A stretch of 64,000 nt of DNA from Ctena decussata (Eukaryota; Mollusca; Bivalvia; Lucinida; Lucinidae): contig OZ022501.1 of NCBI GenBank assembly GCA_963989385.1, positions 2,366,001 to 2,430,000 on the forward strand, read 5' to 3'. The position numbers and the translations under genes were made by a program. A model generated the notes under the pieces. The model was not told the DNA's origin, did no database searches, and saw only the letters and a list, made by a program, of their open reading frames with translations. Shown here piece by piece: positions 45,331 to 56,533 of this stretch (position 1 is the first letter of the stretch; every line of letters starts with the position of its first letter).

Positions 45331-46159
45331 TGCGGGCACTTTAATCTTGATACTGAGGTTGGTTACGGTATTTTTTTCTTGACAAATTAATCCCGTCTGC
45401 CCAAGTAATCTGGAAAAGCCATGTGGTTTGATGCAGACTTATTAAACAGTCTCCAAATCACATAAAATTTTATCCGACAATAACCTCGGTTCCAGACTGT
45501 AGAAACTGTGGATAATAAAAGAGAAGTCTGTTATTCCTAAATATGAACATAAAAAACTTGTTGGCCTTGAGGAGAATAGTTTGGCATTATACCCAGTCTT
45601 TGTTTTGATTTTCTTGGATGTTTTGTTTTGGTATTCCTATGGAATTCAAAAGTTCGTGATTCAGTAATATGGATCCCAGTTAGTAGTTGGCAGTACATAA
45701 AAAATTAACATTCTTGCATAATGCCTAGTAAATAGGCAGTTCCATTCCCACTGGCAAATTAAAAGATTCAAGCTTTTGCAAAATTTAATAGAGATTGCTA
45801 ACGTAAACTATAAACTATACTCAGTAAAAGGCTATTGATTTAAATGTATCAAAGCATATTTGTATCTAATCAAACACAAACTGGCAGAGTTGTTGCATGC
45901 CAGTAAGTCCTGGAAGTGCCTGGACGGAATTACGGTTTTACCACTTTTATTCGGCTGTTTAATTTCAGAATATCCACCTAGACAACCAGGTGACACTCAT
46001 GGCTTTTAGAATAGCTGTCTCCCCTGCAACTCAGCAGAAGCAAGACATTAGTTATTGTCTGTTAAAGGCAGTGATGGGTTTTCTAGTTGGCTCTGTTTTT
46101 TGACGCTGCGCATTAGGGCTGGGTACCAGGGAAAATAAAGTACCGCGGTATACCACGGT

Positions 46160-47019
46160 TTTTGTCTCGCCTGCGAAGCAGAGGCGAGACTATATGTATT
46201 ACTTTTCCGGTGTCGTCGTTGTCGTCGTCGGCGGCGGCGTAAACTTTGTCGACTTTTCGCGTTCAGGTCATTTTCTCAGAAACTATAAGGGCTAGAGCCA
46301 TGACACTTGGTACATGCATACATCTCGAAGAGTAGATCTCAAAGCCATTATCAATATTGAGTCTTGACCTACATTTTACGGTTGACTGACTTTGCAATTT
46401 TTTGTGAAGTTTTCACGTTTAGGTCATTTTCTCAGAAAGTATAATGGCTAGAGCCATGAAACTTGGTTCGAGCTTACACCTGGAAGAGTAGATTTCAAAG
46501 CCATCATCAATATTGAGTCTTGACCTACATTTTACGGTTGACTGACTTTGCAATTTTTTGTTGAGTTTTCGCGTTTAGGTCATTTTCTAAGATACTATAA
46601 GGGCTACTGCCATGAAACTTGGTTCATGCATACTTCTGGAAGAATAGATCTCAAAGCCATCACCAATATTGAGTCTTGACCTACATTTTACGGATGACTG
46701 ACTTTGCAATTTTTTGTTGAGTTTTCGCATCTAGGTCTGTTTCTCAGCAACTATAAGGGCTAGACCCATGAAACTTGGGTCATGCATACATCTGGAAGAG
46801 AAGAGCTTAAAGTCATAATCAATATTGAGTCTTGACCAACATTTTACGGTTGACTGACTTTGCAATTTTTTGTCAAGTTTTGGCATTAAGGTCTGTTTCT
46901 CAGAAACTATAAGGGCTAGAGCCAAGAAACTTGGTTCATGCATACATCTTTGCTGATTTATCTCTGTTTTGTGACAAAGCTCCAGCAGGCGAGACACCGC
47001 ATTCCGCGGAATTCTTGTT
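46160..47019 (+). mobile_element. TR-element 3 with 156-bp array
   Basis: The 5' hairpin GTCTCGCCTGCG-AAGC-AGAGGCGAGAC is followed by a GTCGTCGTTGTCGTCGTCGG tract. The repeat word TTTAGGTCATTTTCTCAGAA or close variants starts near 46261, 46417, 46573, 46729 and 46885, an even 156 bp apart. The 3' end is CAGGCGAGACACC, then a hairpin ATTCCGCGGAAT and TCTTGTT. It appears inserted in a sequence rich in TACCGCGGTA words (46130-46160 and 47030-47060). Confidence 0.85.
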
Positions 47020-48014
47020 CATCAAATACCGCGGTACATACCACTGTATACCGTGACTGCCATTCTGTTGTTGTTCTACTTTAGGTTTCATTTCACAACC
47101 GTCATGTGGACTGTTAAATTTGAAATGCCACCTACTGCACACGTCATAGCACAGTCACTACAGATGGCTACATTCTGCTCGATACTACCGTCGGAGTTCT
47201 TTTTCATCCCGAAGTGATGCCCAGTGTGTGCCTTTCCTCGCGGATTTTTCACAACGCTGTTGCTGCCCTTCATCTTGAGATGCTTTAGTGCGCAGAATGC
47301 ACGTGGTGGAATATTTTTACATAGATATTAATACAAACACCAGAATTTAACCTTTTACTGATACTTTTCTTTGTTTTTATGTTCTGAAAATAAAATTAAT
47401 TCTTTTCTGACCGAATTGAGGATACGGATGAACTCGGCAATTTCCGTGTAAATCTTGGTCACGAAGTCAGCCGAAAAGTACCGTGGTTCGTACCACCGGG
47501 CCTAAATATGGGGGTTCACTGGTATACCGGTTTTACCGCGTACCTCTACTGCGCATAGAGATGACACACCACATTCCACAAAAGTTTTTTTTGTTTCCTT
47601 CAAGGGTTTTGATGCACCAAGGCTCAAATAGATCCTGTATATGGAGATAAGAGCAATTAGACCTTGCAGAGGCAAGTTTTCCTCAAGTCTGAGCAAGAAA
47701 AATCTATTACTTTAGTTTTCTTGGTCATTTATTATTCAGATAATTCTTTGAGGGCATTCAAACTGGTTAAGGTATTGATTGGTTTTCGAAACTGTTTGTA
47801 TCAATTCAAAAGAGCATCTTAAAATCTACTCTTTGAATCCTGTGTTGCTACTTTTATGGCTAAAACATTTAAAAAAAAATATTTGAGTTAATGCATTTTG
47901 TTTGTAATTACAAGCAATGCACAATTAGTTACAGACAGACCAAAAACGCAAAACAATAAATTTAAGCATTGCACATAGTTATTGGCTGTAATGAGGAGTT
48001 TCTGTAATCTTTAA
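47020..48014. other. Possible host element around TR-element 3; otherwise nothing
   Basis: GTACCGCGGTATACCACGG (46140) and ATACCGCGGTACATACCACTG (47028) on the two sides of TR-element 3, plus CCACCGGGCC near 47493, suggest an older interrupted element. Its limits are not clear. Confidence 0.4.
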
Positions 48015-48553
48015 AGGTAGGTTCCTGTACTTTGGAATGCATCATAATTTTGATGATCTTTCATCCAAGATGTTGGAAAGCACTTATAAAAGGGAATGAA
48101 TAAGTTTCACTAAAAAGTGTAAATCAAAATAATATTAGAAAAGTTGTTTCGCAAGGGATTTCCTAACTCTGCTTCGCACACCAGTTAGCCCTATTTTTAG
48201 TTCGCGCCAAAAATAGATAACGCAGCTGAGGTCATGTTGCATTGCATTTTGGGATAGTTTTAACCCATCCACCATGCCAGGATCTCTAGGAGAGCTCACG
48301 ACAAGGGAAAATTGACATTTGGAGAATGGCATCAGAAATCGCGCACTTATATACATAATAAACATAGTTATTTTTAGAACTGGAATTCCAACAAAAGAAA
48401 ATAAACCAAAAGAGAAAACGACTATTTTCTTCAAGATCTGACGAGTTTCTCAGTAGCAATAAATTCAGAAAAATAAGAGAATTCAATACTGCTCAGAAAA
48501 AGACGAAATTATTTTGTCAACAAAATTGTTATCGCTAGTACAGGAACCTACCT
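48015..48553. mobile_element. TTAA-flanked non-autonomous element (539 bp)
   Basis: AGGTAGGTTCCTGTACT faces AGTACAGGAACCTACCT, with TTAA at 48011-48014 and 48554-48557. Like 12244-12750 it has AGG...CCT ends beside TTAA. The interior has CTAATTTTTGGCGCG-type words but no transposase. Confidence 0.82.
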
Positions 48554-48566
48554 TTAAGGGCCAGGC

Positions 48567-48752
48567 AGTGCTCCAGATAACAAAGGGTAAGAGGGATAAT
48601 TTAGAGATAATGTTTTTTATTGCACCATGAAAACATATGTTTCGCAGAGACGGTTCTAATGAGGGGTCACAACATATGTTTTCATTGAGAAATAAGAAAA
48701 CAATCTCAGAATTCTCTTCAACTCCACCTTATCTGAGGCTTTATCAGAACTA
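48567..48752. mobile_element. hAT203 relative, eroded
   Basis: CAGTGCTCCAGATAACAAAGG and CCTTATCTGAGGCTTTATC are worn ends. The centre has lost one arm of the stem (TTCGCAGAGACGGTTCTAAT). ACATATGTT motifs remain on both sides. Confidence 0.65.
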
Positions 48753-49072
48753 AGACTGCATTCCTGATTGACATTCACAGAATATCAGATCAATCTAGGA
48801 GGCGCTTTAATTAGCAGACTCACTTTCTAGCTTGTCAATTGTGAATTGATATGCTGACTCACTGACCTGGCGATAGACCCATAAACCACAATCAGTCGTA
48901 CATTCAGTGCGACCATGCCTGGTAACAGAGCGGTCCCATTAACGAAAAAATCGGACTTCGGCAAACAGTTAACCAAAATATAACACTGATATCATAGTAT
49001 TCGGACATAAGACAGGAGTTTATCCTTCCAAACTACTGCAGATATGTAAATCAGTCTTGAATAATTCAGAAT

Positions 49073-49275
49073 CAGAGCTCTAGATAAGAGGGAGTATTTG
49101 GTGATAATTAGGGATAATCTTTGTGGATTCTGGATAAAAATATATGTTGTGACCCCTCATCTGAACCGTCTCGACGAGACGGTTCAGATGAGGGGTCCCA
49201 ACATATGGTTTCAATGAGAAATAAAGAAAATTATCCTTCAATTATCATCAAATACCCCTCTTATCTAGAGCTCTG
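49073..49275. mobile_element. hAT203 hairpin MITE, copy 2 (203 bp)
   Basis: CAGAGCTCTAGATAAGAGGG / CCCCTCTTATCTAGAGCTCTG are the ends. The loop sequence is CTCGACGAGA. Flanks do not show an intact duplication. Confidence 0.9.
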
Positions 49276-49445
49276 AATATGGGTTTTTTTTCTTGTCCAA
49301 AATGTTCCCAGAGATCTAGTTTTGTCTTATAAATTCTGTATGGATGTATGGATATATCTGTACACAAATATGACAGTTGGACAGTCTTTGTCACTTAAGA
49401 AATTAGTTTAGATTTAAATTTTTAATCATGTTGATTTTCTTTCAG

Positions 49446-49522
49446 CCGACAACGGAAGTCTATGGTTGGCCCGAACTCGTCACCAGTCTTGCCAGCTAGA
49501 TGTCCATCACCCCAGCTTTTTG
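49446..49522 (+). CDS. MAST: MAST-family kinase, third supported exon
   Basis: The acceptor TTTTCTTTCAG ends at 49445 and the donor GTAAGT follows 49522. Entered in phase 2, its 77 bases encode SRQRKSMVGPNSSPVLPARC then PSPQLF, and leave in phase 1 with a G. The pattern RKS(L/M)(I/V)...SP.LP...SP is the one that follows KELS..RR in MAST N-termini, where SPRNFSP and RWSLASLPS blocks come next. I did not find those in the remaining 14.5 kb, so they should lie to the right. Alternative kinase-scaffold families with RKS/SP motifs cannot be excluded from 50 residues. Confidence 0.68.
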
Positions 49523-49621
49523 GTAAGTTTTAATGAGAAATAAAAAAAAAGAGAGAAATTCTAGAATTTTTGTCATAATTTTTAGCTGCAGCAAGAAAAA
49601 AAATGTGTGTCTTATGATGTT

Positions 49622-49796
49622 AACCCAGCAAAGACTGAGATCAGCAGGCACATCCATGCAGTCTGATCAGAATCTTTGCTGTCGGGATGGAAAGGGGGGT
49701 GGATTCTTGGATATCCATATGTCCATACAGCACATATCAACAGCTCTGATCAGACTGTGCAGATCTGCGCCTTCGCTGGGTGCTCCTGCTATCACA
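49622..49796. mobile_element. HP240 relative, diverged
   Basis: CCCAGCAAAGACTGAGATCA and CTCTGATCAGACTGTGCAG are recognisable. The outer arms are gone. Confidence 0.6.
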
Positions 49797-49969
49797 TTTT
49801 CGCTTGATGCAGTCAAATTTACCTGATGTAGAGATGGGTTATATTGATTGCATTAGATCAAGATACCATTTTCTAGAGTTTATGTGAATTGTGACAACTA
49901 CTTTAATCCATCCACAAACAGTAAGTAAAGGCACAGAACATTCTGGGCATTTATGCAATCTGATTACTA

Positions 49970-50146
49970 CAGTAGAACTTCAATGGCTCGAACCCTGATG
50001 GCTCGTTCACCCTGTCTGGCTAGAACCCTCTCCTTGGTCCCTAGAGGTCACTTAATATAGAAACTAACCCTGGATGGCTTGAACTATCCTTGGCTGGAAC
50101 TAGTTTTCATGGTCCCAAGCCTGTTCGAGCCAATGAAGTTCTACTG
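49970..50146. mobile_element. Short pogo/Tigger-like MITE (177 bp)
   Basis: CAGTAGAACTTCAATGGCTC and GAGCCAATGAAGTTCTACTG are near-perfect inverted ends, each next to TA (49968-49969 and 50147-50148). Inner GAACCCT and GGCTCGTTC-type words repeat. There is no coding capacity. Confidence 0.87.
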
Positions 50147-50350
50147 TACAGAGCCTTTGGTTTTACAAAGCATGCTCTTTATGTAAGAAATGTAACTCTT
50201 GCATGACTATAGCAATGCAGCAGATGGCAGCAGGAAAGGATTGGTTTTATCCCTTATTGATGGCAAAATACTGATGTAAGGGGAGCAACTCCAGCATGGC
50301 TGTGATAATACAAAGGAAGATTTATGGTTGATGGGCGAATACATACTGTT

Positions 50351-50425
50351 GAGCACAAAGATCCAGATGAGACTGCTACCAGGTTGCTTCTACAGGTAGT
50401 CTGATAAAGGTATTCACTGTTTACA
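50351..50425. repeat. HP66 relative, diverged
   Basis: GATCCAGATGAGACTGCTAC and GTAGTCTGATAAAGGTATTCACTG are the arms. The apex has been enlarged to CAGGTTGCTTCTACAG. Confidence 0.6.
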
Positions 50426-51581
50426 AGCGGTGTTATGTCATTAGTCTAGTAGGATTTCCGAATTTTGGTGAGTCCATTTTAGAAAAGGGTTCAGATTGTC
50501 AGCTTTTTCAGTCTAACATTTCAGTGAACCTGGAATTTGCCTGAAATACAGACACAAGATTATGTAAAACACTTATATTTAGCGGTTACTGAATTTTGGC
50601 AATATTGGCGATTAAGGCAAAGAGCACTAAAATATAAATCTGCCAATATTTGATTTTCAATACACATATTAGGTACAGCCCAACCGAGGCTCAGATGATG
50701 GAAAACTGGGGAAGGATGAGAACAAAATTAGTCAAATTAGATCAATTTCTTCGAAAAAGTGGGGCTGCCTTGCATCTTTTCTAGAAGTCAAGAATATAAG
50801 GAGATGATTTGATGATTTTAAGGCCCTTGAACAATATTTCAGATATAACTGATGATGTGAAAGGAGGAACGAAATACTTTAGGTATATGGGTTTAGGGTT
50901 TACTTTTAGAGGAAGCAACTAATTTCTTAATTGCCTCCCTTCTCAGTAGGGATCAACTCGTGAAGGAAAGAAGTTGCTCCTGAGAGAAGCTTAATTATTC
51001 AGGGAAGTGAATTGGAAGTCATGACTGTTGTTCCTCTTTGTAAAAATGGTGGAAAAACAGAAATATACCCATACCCCTTAGGGGCTAGAAAAAAATAAGC
51101 AACAGAATCATGCATACCCATGACCTGTGGGTTGTAAAGTCTAGTGTGTTAACCTATGAATGAACGCAAAACCTGGCCAATGAGTGATGTGTGTGTGACG
51201 AAAGTAACTCTAGGATAAATATTTCCTGTTTCTTTTAAAACATACAATGTGGCTTGCATTAGAAGGTGGTTCTTACTGGAAGACCCATTGTTTCTTTTAT
51301 TCAGAAATAACAGAATTTTCCACAGAATTACCATATAATACTCCACTTATCGGCAGTTCCAATTTCAAAAACTTTACATTATTTCACATCAGATAGATAA
51401 AAGCATAATAATTCCTAAAAGCAATAATTGCTTGGAGAAACTTTTTGTCTACGTAAACTGGAAGATATCGGAGTCCCTTAGGGCATGGTTCTGTCTGTTG
51501 ACAAATTACAAAAGAAAGAAATTGGAATCTGATTGGTCCTTTTGGGAATATGTTCTTTGATGTACAATATGATATAGAGGA

Positions 51582-51735
51582 TATTTGACTTTTTCAGTGT
51601 AAGATCGATTTTTATTTCACCGAATGAACACCAAAAACAGTATTTTCACGAGTGGCGAAGCCACGAGTGAAAATACCACTTTTGGTGTTCATGAGTGAAA
51701 TAAAAATTCATCTTACACTGAAAAAGTCAAATTTT
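51582..51735. mobile_element. Long perfect foldback with AGTGTAAGAT arms (about 154 bp)
   Basis: ATTTGACTTTTTCAGTGTAA and TTACACTGAAAAAGTCAAAT are identical inverted ends. The stem continues through ATTTTTATTTCAC and GTGAAATAAAAAT to the tip TTTTCACGAGTGGCGAAGCC. About 76 bp per arm pair with few mismatches. Further right, 52135-52215 has a separate small foldback, GAAATCGAAAGTGATAATTT / GATTATCAGTTTCGATTTC. Confidence 0.85.
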
Positions 51736-52321
51736 CTATTTCTTTTATGCTTGAAAATCGCAATCATTCTGTTTATTCAAGAGCGTCAGCCATCACGACA
51801 GAAACACAACTTTTTTTCTAGCCGTTTTGCGTCAAATTTGATGCTTCCAGCGTGTTCATTTGGTATGATATTGGTTGCAAACATAGTTTGCAACTGAAAA
51901 ATAGCTTCAAATATCATTTTGATAAGCAGATCTCAAAAAATATGCCAAGAAAGAATGCCAACAGGAGATTAGGCGGCCTGACGTCGCGTGCAGTAAAAAT
52001 GTTAGGTTGGCGCTTTAAGTGACGTCATTAACGTCGTAATGACGTGCAAACATGCGTTACGTAATTTTTGTCAAGCCAGATAAGATTTAGCAAATTAATC
52101 AACAAAAAACTTGAGGCTATTTCACAAAAATCCTATTTCTGAAACAGTGAAATCGAAAGTGATAATTTCACTGTTTGAAACAGTGAGATTATCAGTTTCG
52201 ATTTCACCGAGAAATCTCTGTAATTCATTGAAAAGTATAAAAGAAAGAAGAAAAGAACTAGGAAAAATGTTCCTAATTTTCCTAAATGACTTCTGACACT
52301 AGAAAAGATATCTTTTCATAT

Positions 52322-52395
52322 ATGCAAACAGGAAAGGCTTAGATAAGCCTGCATGAAGCTTCGAGCAGGCTTATCTGAGCCACTCCTGTTTGCAT
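52322..52395. repeat. ATGCAAACAGGA foldback (74 bp)
   Basis: ATGCAAACAGGAAAGGCTTA / GGCTTATCTGAGCCACTCCTGTTTGCAT encloses AGATAAGCCTGC...GCAGGCTTATCT. CAAACAG ends recall HP66, but the internal pair is different. Confidence 0.82.
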
Positions 52396-52415
52396 CAAAG
52401 GTCCTTGGATACTAG

Positions 52416-52612
52416 GAGCCCTGGTAGGTCAGTGAGTTAAGGACTGGCCTGATGATATAACAGTCCTGAGGCTGAAATATTTTCAGTCTTAAACAGGGTT
52501 TCATCACACACATTCTCTTATTATCACCCTCCCATTGTCCTGATATGACTTAAATACTGTTGAAAAGGGCATAAAATTACACAAGTCATCCACCCATTCA
52601 TTCAACCATCCT
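52416..52612 (+). mobile_element. SINE-A copy, plus strand, at 52.4 kb
   Basis: The head AGGAGCCCTGGTAGGTCAGTG is kept. The B-box is altered (AGTCCTGAGGCTGAAAT). The body contains CCATTGTCCTGATATGACTT and ACTGTTGAAAAGGGCATAAAAT; the tail is CATCCACCCATTCATTC. Confidence 0.83.
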
Positions 52613-52729
52613 TCAGGATGCTGCTGGTCTCTGAATTGAAAGATGAAGACCATGGTCAGAAAATGAAGATGCTTTAAGACACACGATATACTTCTCTACA
52701 TTAAACACTGACCATTCAGGGCACCAGTC

Positions 52730-52840
52730 AAACAGGCTTCCACTGTGCACAGTCTTTCATTTTCACCCAGTCCTGATATGACTGAACTACTGTTGAAAAA
52801 AAAAAAAAAAAAATTGCAAGTCATCCCTACATCCATCCCT
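52730..52840 (+). mobile_element. SINE-A 3' fragment with A-run
   Basis: TTCCACTGTGCACAGTCTTTCA through ACTACTGTTG is the body end. It is followed by a run of A and CATCCCTACATCCATCC. The head is missing. Confidence 0.7.
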
Positions 52841-52946
52841 AAACTGGTCAAGATCAAGTTCCTATCTTTCCTGGCAGTGATGGGATATACTAAACATAGG
52901 GTTGTTGTGAGACAAGCCTATGGTAAAAGAATTTCCATGTTATATC

Positions 52947-52986
52947 CCCCCTCCCCCCCCCCCCCCCCCTCCACACACACACACAC
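52947..52986. repeat. C-rich run and (AC)n
   Basis: CCCCCCTCCCCCC-type sequence changes directly into CACACACACACAC. Confidence 0.9.
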
Positions 52987-53683
52987 AAACATTTATAAGT
53001 AAGTTCTGACATATTAAGTTTCTGTTCTCATAACTACTATACATTACAAATTCCACTGGTCATTACAGGTCATAAGGTACTAGTACAAGTTCCATTTTCT
53101 AATATCAGACAGACACTTGTAAGTCTCTTAGGAGTGATTAGAAATCATATCAATGTAATTGGAGCAAAATTGTCATGTGTTTTTTCCATCCCCAGACTGG
53201 AATTATCTTGTTTCCTGGTCAAGAATGGAAATCTTTGTAGTCTTGACATCAATAATTTAGCGGCTAGGAGTGGCACCATTATAAAACTGTGGTAGGAATG
53301 ACGTATATTTTATAATCAGAAGTTAACAGAACAGGGGAAATGACTTTAATCATGGAGTACTTTGTTTCTAACCATCCTTATATGACCAGTGTCAATAGAA
53401 AATGTGCCATTTAGCTTTCAATGAGCTAGTCTCAGGGGAAACTTATGGAAGAGGCTGTAGTACATCATTTTCCCAGCTCTCCAGCCATCTAGTCATTGCT
53501 AAAATTTTACAAAAAGTGCTTTGCAAATATTTAGCTTAGCTGACTTCTAACATTCAGTACAAGATAAATATTGAAAAATCCAATTTTAAGTCCTAATAAA
53601 CAATATCTAAATGTAATAATATTAAATATTGCTATAAACTCTGCAACAGACAAAAAAAATATCACTCATTTTCAGCATTTCAA

Positions 53684-53928
53684 TATATGAGCTGCAAAAC
53701 AAGAAAACCAACAATGTGGTTGTGCGCCCAGTGCAGACTCAGATCAGCCTGGGCATCCGCCCAGTCTGATCAGAGTCTTCACTGTCTGCATGGAGCTAGC
53801 TTAGACCTTTAGCTACCCTTTAAGCGCTTAGCGAAGAGTCTGATCAGCCTGGGTGGATACCCAGGCTGATCTGAGTCTGCGCTTGGCGCACAACCACATT
53901 GTTGGTTTTCTCGTTCGCGGTTCATATG
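53684..53928. mobile_element. HP240 hairpin MITE, copy 8
   Basis: ATATGAGCTGCAAAACAAGA starts it and TCTCGTTCGCGGTTCATAT ends it. The centre TGGAGCTAGCTTAGACCTTTAG is almost the same as in copy 1. Confidence 0.86.
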
Positions 53929-54639
53929 TCATAGACAGAATGTAACAATGATAATTAAAAAGACTTACTGTTTGAAGCAGCCTGCTTGATAATTACATTA
54001 TACAGGTGGGAATCATTTTAATCAACTCGGGTGCCTATAGCTATGGTGCTGCTGTATGATATTGACTTAATTGCATCATCTGGTTAGTATCTAATCACCT
54101 GAGATAGACATTGTATTTGTTTTTAGACTCAGTTGATATAGTTTGGCCTGGAGATACCATGTGTTCCACCTAAGAAGCTACATCTTGGGTCGTTATTATT
54201 CCCTCTACAATGTACTTCTCCATCCAGTTCTTTACTGAAAGGTAGTTTTACCTATGAAAGATTCTTGTAATCTTTGTAAAACTAGATCATTTATGTGTTA
54301 TAGAAAAAACAAAAACAATAATATTGCCTTTCAAGGTTCTTGTTGTATAACAGATATTGATTTTGTTTGTAAACTGATGCTAATAATCTGTTCTGATGGC
54401 TTGAAATGAGAGAGTTCTATTACTTGAAGCTTTTAAACCACACCAGAGCTGACTTTAGTGTCAATTTACTGGAATTGTCAGCCCTACGACGGAGTTATTT
54501 TGGGTGGTGAACTTACCAACTAAGGATGAGTAAATATCTTTGGAATTTTTCCAGTTCTTGAATCTTCATTTCTGTTTTAATTTGTGGAAGTTTGAAATGT
54601 AGCAAAGATACCTGTTTCTGATTCTTAATGTACACTTGT

Positions 54640-54867
54640 CAAGGGTGTAGCTAGTATACGGCAAATACACAAGTGCGTATTGAAATTTTGTCAAAATTGA
54701 CAAAATTTCAAAACACACCTGCATATTTGTATATACTGAAAATTTATAGATTAGACAAGATTTCAATACCAATTACCAAAGTGGCTGAAATACTAGCTTT
54801 CCCTTCAAGAAGTAGAGAATAAAACATGGTTGTGTGTATTATGAAATTGCCCCTAGTTACGCCCCTG
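54640..54867. mobile_element. hAT-like MITE with CAAGGGTGTAGCTAG ends (228 bp)
   Basis: CAAGGGTGTAGCTAG faces CTAGTTACGCCCCTG. CTTGT borders both sides, suggesting a target duplication with uncertain length. Inside, AATTTTGTCAAAATTGACAAAATT is a small foldback. The interior resembles 20218-20293. Confidence 0.7.
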
Positions 54868-55800
54868 CTTGTGGCCTTCAGCAGTAACGTCAGTTTAAGG
54901 GTCAGCAGTTTTCATCTCTCTTCCTAAGCATTAGTAAAGCCCCAAAACTTTTTGTGGCAACTGATCAGGGCCTGTTCTGTTTGCATTTAATACTGGATAT
55001 TCTGAAAATTGAAATTGAATATACATGTAGATATATTCTGATCATTCAGGTCAGATATAAATAAGCATCTTCAAACTGTGAGGTTAAAGAATTTACAAAG
55101 CTTTCTAATGCACTTACAGTGTAACACGATGTGTGATTGGATAATGTCAAAGATTTGCAACTGTATATCCTGGGATATACTGTCAGAAACACAACCTCAG
55201 TATGAAACCTCGTTCCTCATTGGTTGACGTATCATTTTACTTTACTGAATGCCATTGCTCTGTGTGCAAAGCAGTGCAGTTTGAAAGACAAACGTGGAAA
55301 AGTTCATTACAATGCAGATACCTATATTGATAATGGTCATTTGGGGAGGTAAATCATTGGTTTTATGGTCACAAGTAGGGTTTTATGGCTCTTCTAATAC
55401 CTTGCCTTAAAACAAAATTTGCGACTATTAAACCAAAAATTTACCTCTTCAAATGAAGATTTTAAGTAGTTATCCCCTTCGTGGGTTAGAATAAATGTTA
55501 CACAGAATGGCAGAAGTAGGCAGCCAGACGGAGTCAGCCATATTACAAGAAATTCAAAACGTGAAAGTAGTTCATGTTTGTCATTAAGTAGGAATCAATT
55601 TAAGACTCAGTTCAGCCTGTGCTGCTGTGCAGGCTGATCAGTTCAGATTTCAGTGTATCTGTTCAATTTTTGCATGGGAATGGGGGAAACCTGATAACGT
55701 TGTGCATTACATGCTCAGGCTGTTAATCCAGGTCCTTTCTTTCATGAATGATTCATGCAGATTATTTCTGTGGTTGCATTGAAACTTTGAGATAGTATGA

Positions 55801-56003
55801 CAGAGCTCTAGATAAGAGGGAGTTGTTGATGATAATTAAGGATAATTTTTCTTATTTCTCATTAAAACCATATGTTGTGACCCCTCATCTGAACCGTCTC
55901 ATTGAGACGGTTCAGATGAGGGGTCACAACATATGTTTTTATGCAGAATCAACAAAAATTACCCGTTATTATCATCAACTACTCCTTCTTATCTAGAGCC
56001 CTG
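55801..56003. mobile_element. hAT203 hairpin MITE, copy 3 (203 bp)
   Basis: CAGAGCTCTAGATAAGAGGG begins it and CTTATCTAGAGCCCTG ends it. GTATGA lies directly on both sides (55795-55800 and 56004-56009). Confidence 0.9.
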
Positions 56004-56187
56004 GTATGATGAAATCTAGTTTAATAAGTGCTGAAAATTATGGATTGTTTTGCAGGAATACAATTTGCAAGTCAGATTTTAATTGTATTGATGATTCCTA
56101 TCTGATTCACATTTGAGTCAGCCAGTGAAAATATTCATCATCTTTTGTAAGCATGCAGTTAAATTTGTAATACAATTTAAACTATAT

Positions 56188-56410
56188 ACCGTGACACAAC
56201 AAAACCAACAAAGTGGCATGACTCAGTTCAGCCTGGGCATCTGCCCAGTTTGATCAGAGTCTTTGCTTTGCGGGTAAGGATAGCTAAGGGTCTAAGCTAC
56301 CTCCATGCGAACAGAGAAGACTTGGATTAGACTGAGCAGATGCCCAGGCTGATCTTAGTCTTCTCATGGTGCACATACCACTTTGTTGGTTTTGTTGTGT
56401 CATGGCTCAA
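56188..56410. mobile_element. HP240 hairpin MITE, copy 9
   Basis: ACCGTGACACAACAAAACCA / TGGTTTTGTTGTGTCATGG are the arms. About 15 bases of the usual GTGTGCCCAG segment are missing after GTGGCATG. Confidence 0.82.
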
Positions 56411-56533
56411 CTGAGTTCTATGTAGAAGCTAGACAATGGTTGTCTACTTGTACAGAGAGTAAAAAGATTGAGTGGCTTATTCGGTGTGTTCAGAATGTCT
56501 TTAGTTGCTGGTGGTAACATTGGTAGCTTCTGG

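Larger units (their letters stand above)
42325..49445 (+). other. MAST intron 2 (about 7.1 kb)
   Basis: It runs from GTATGT to TTGATTTTCTTTCAG. It holds two HP240, two SINE-A, a Tc1-like element, HP66, TR-element 3, a TTAA element and two hAT203 relatives. Other parts (for example 45331-46100 and 47541-48010) show nothing recognisable. Confidence 0.6.
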
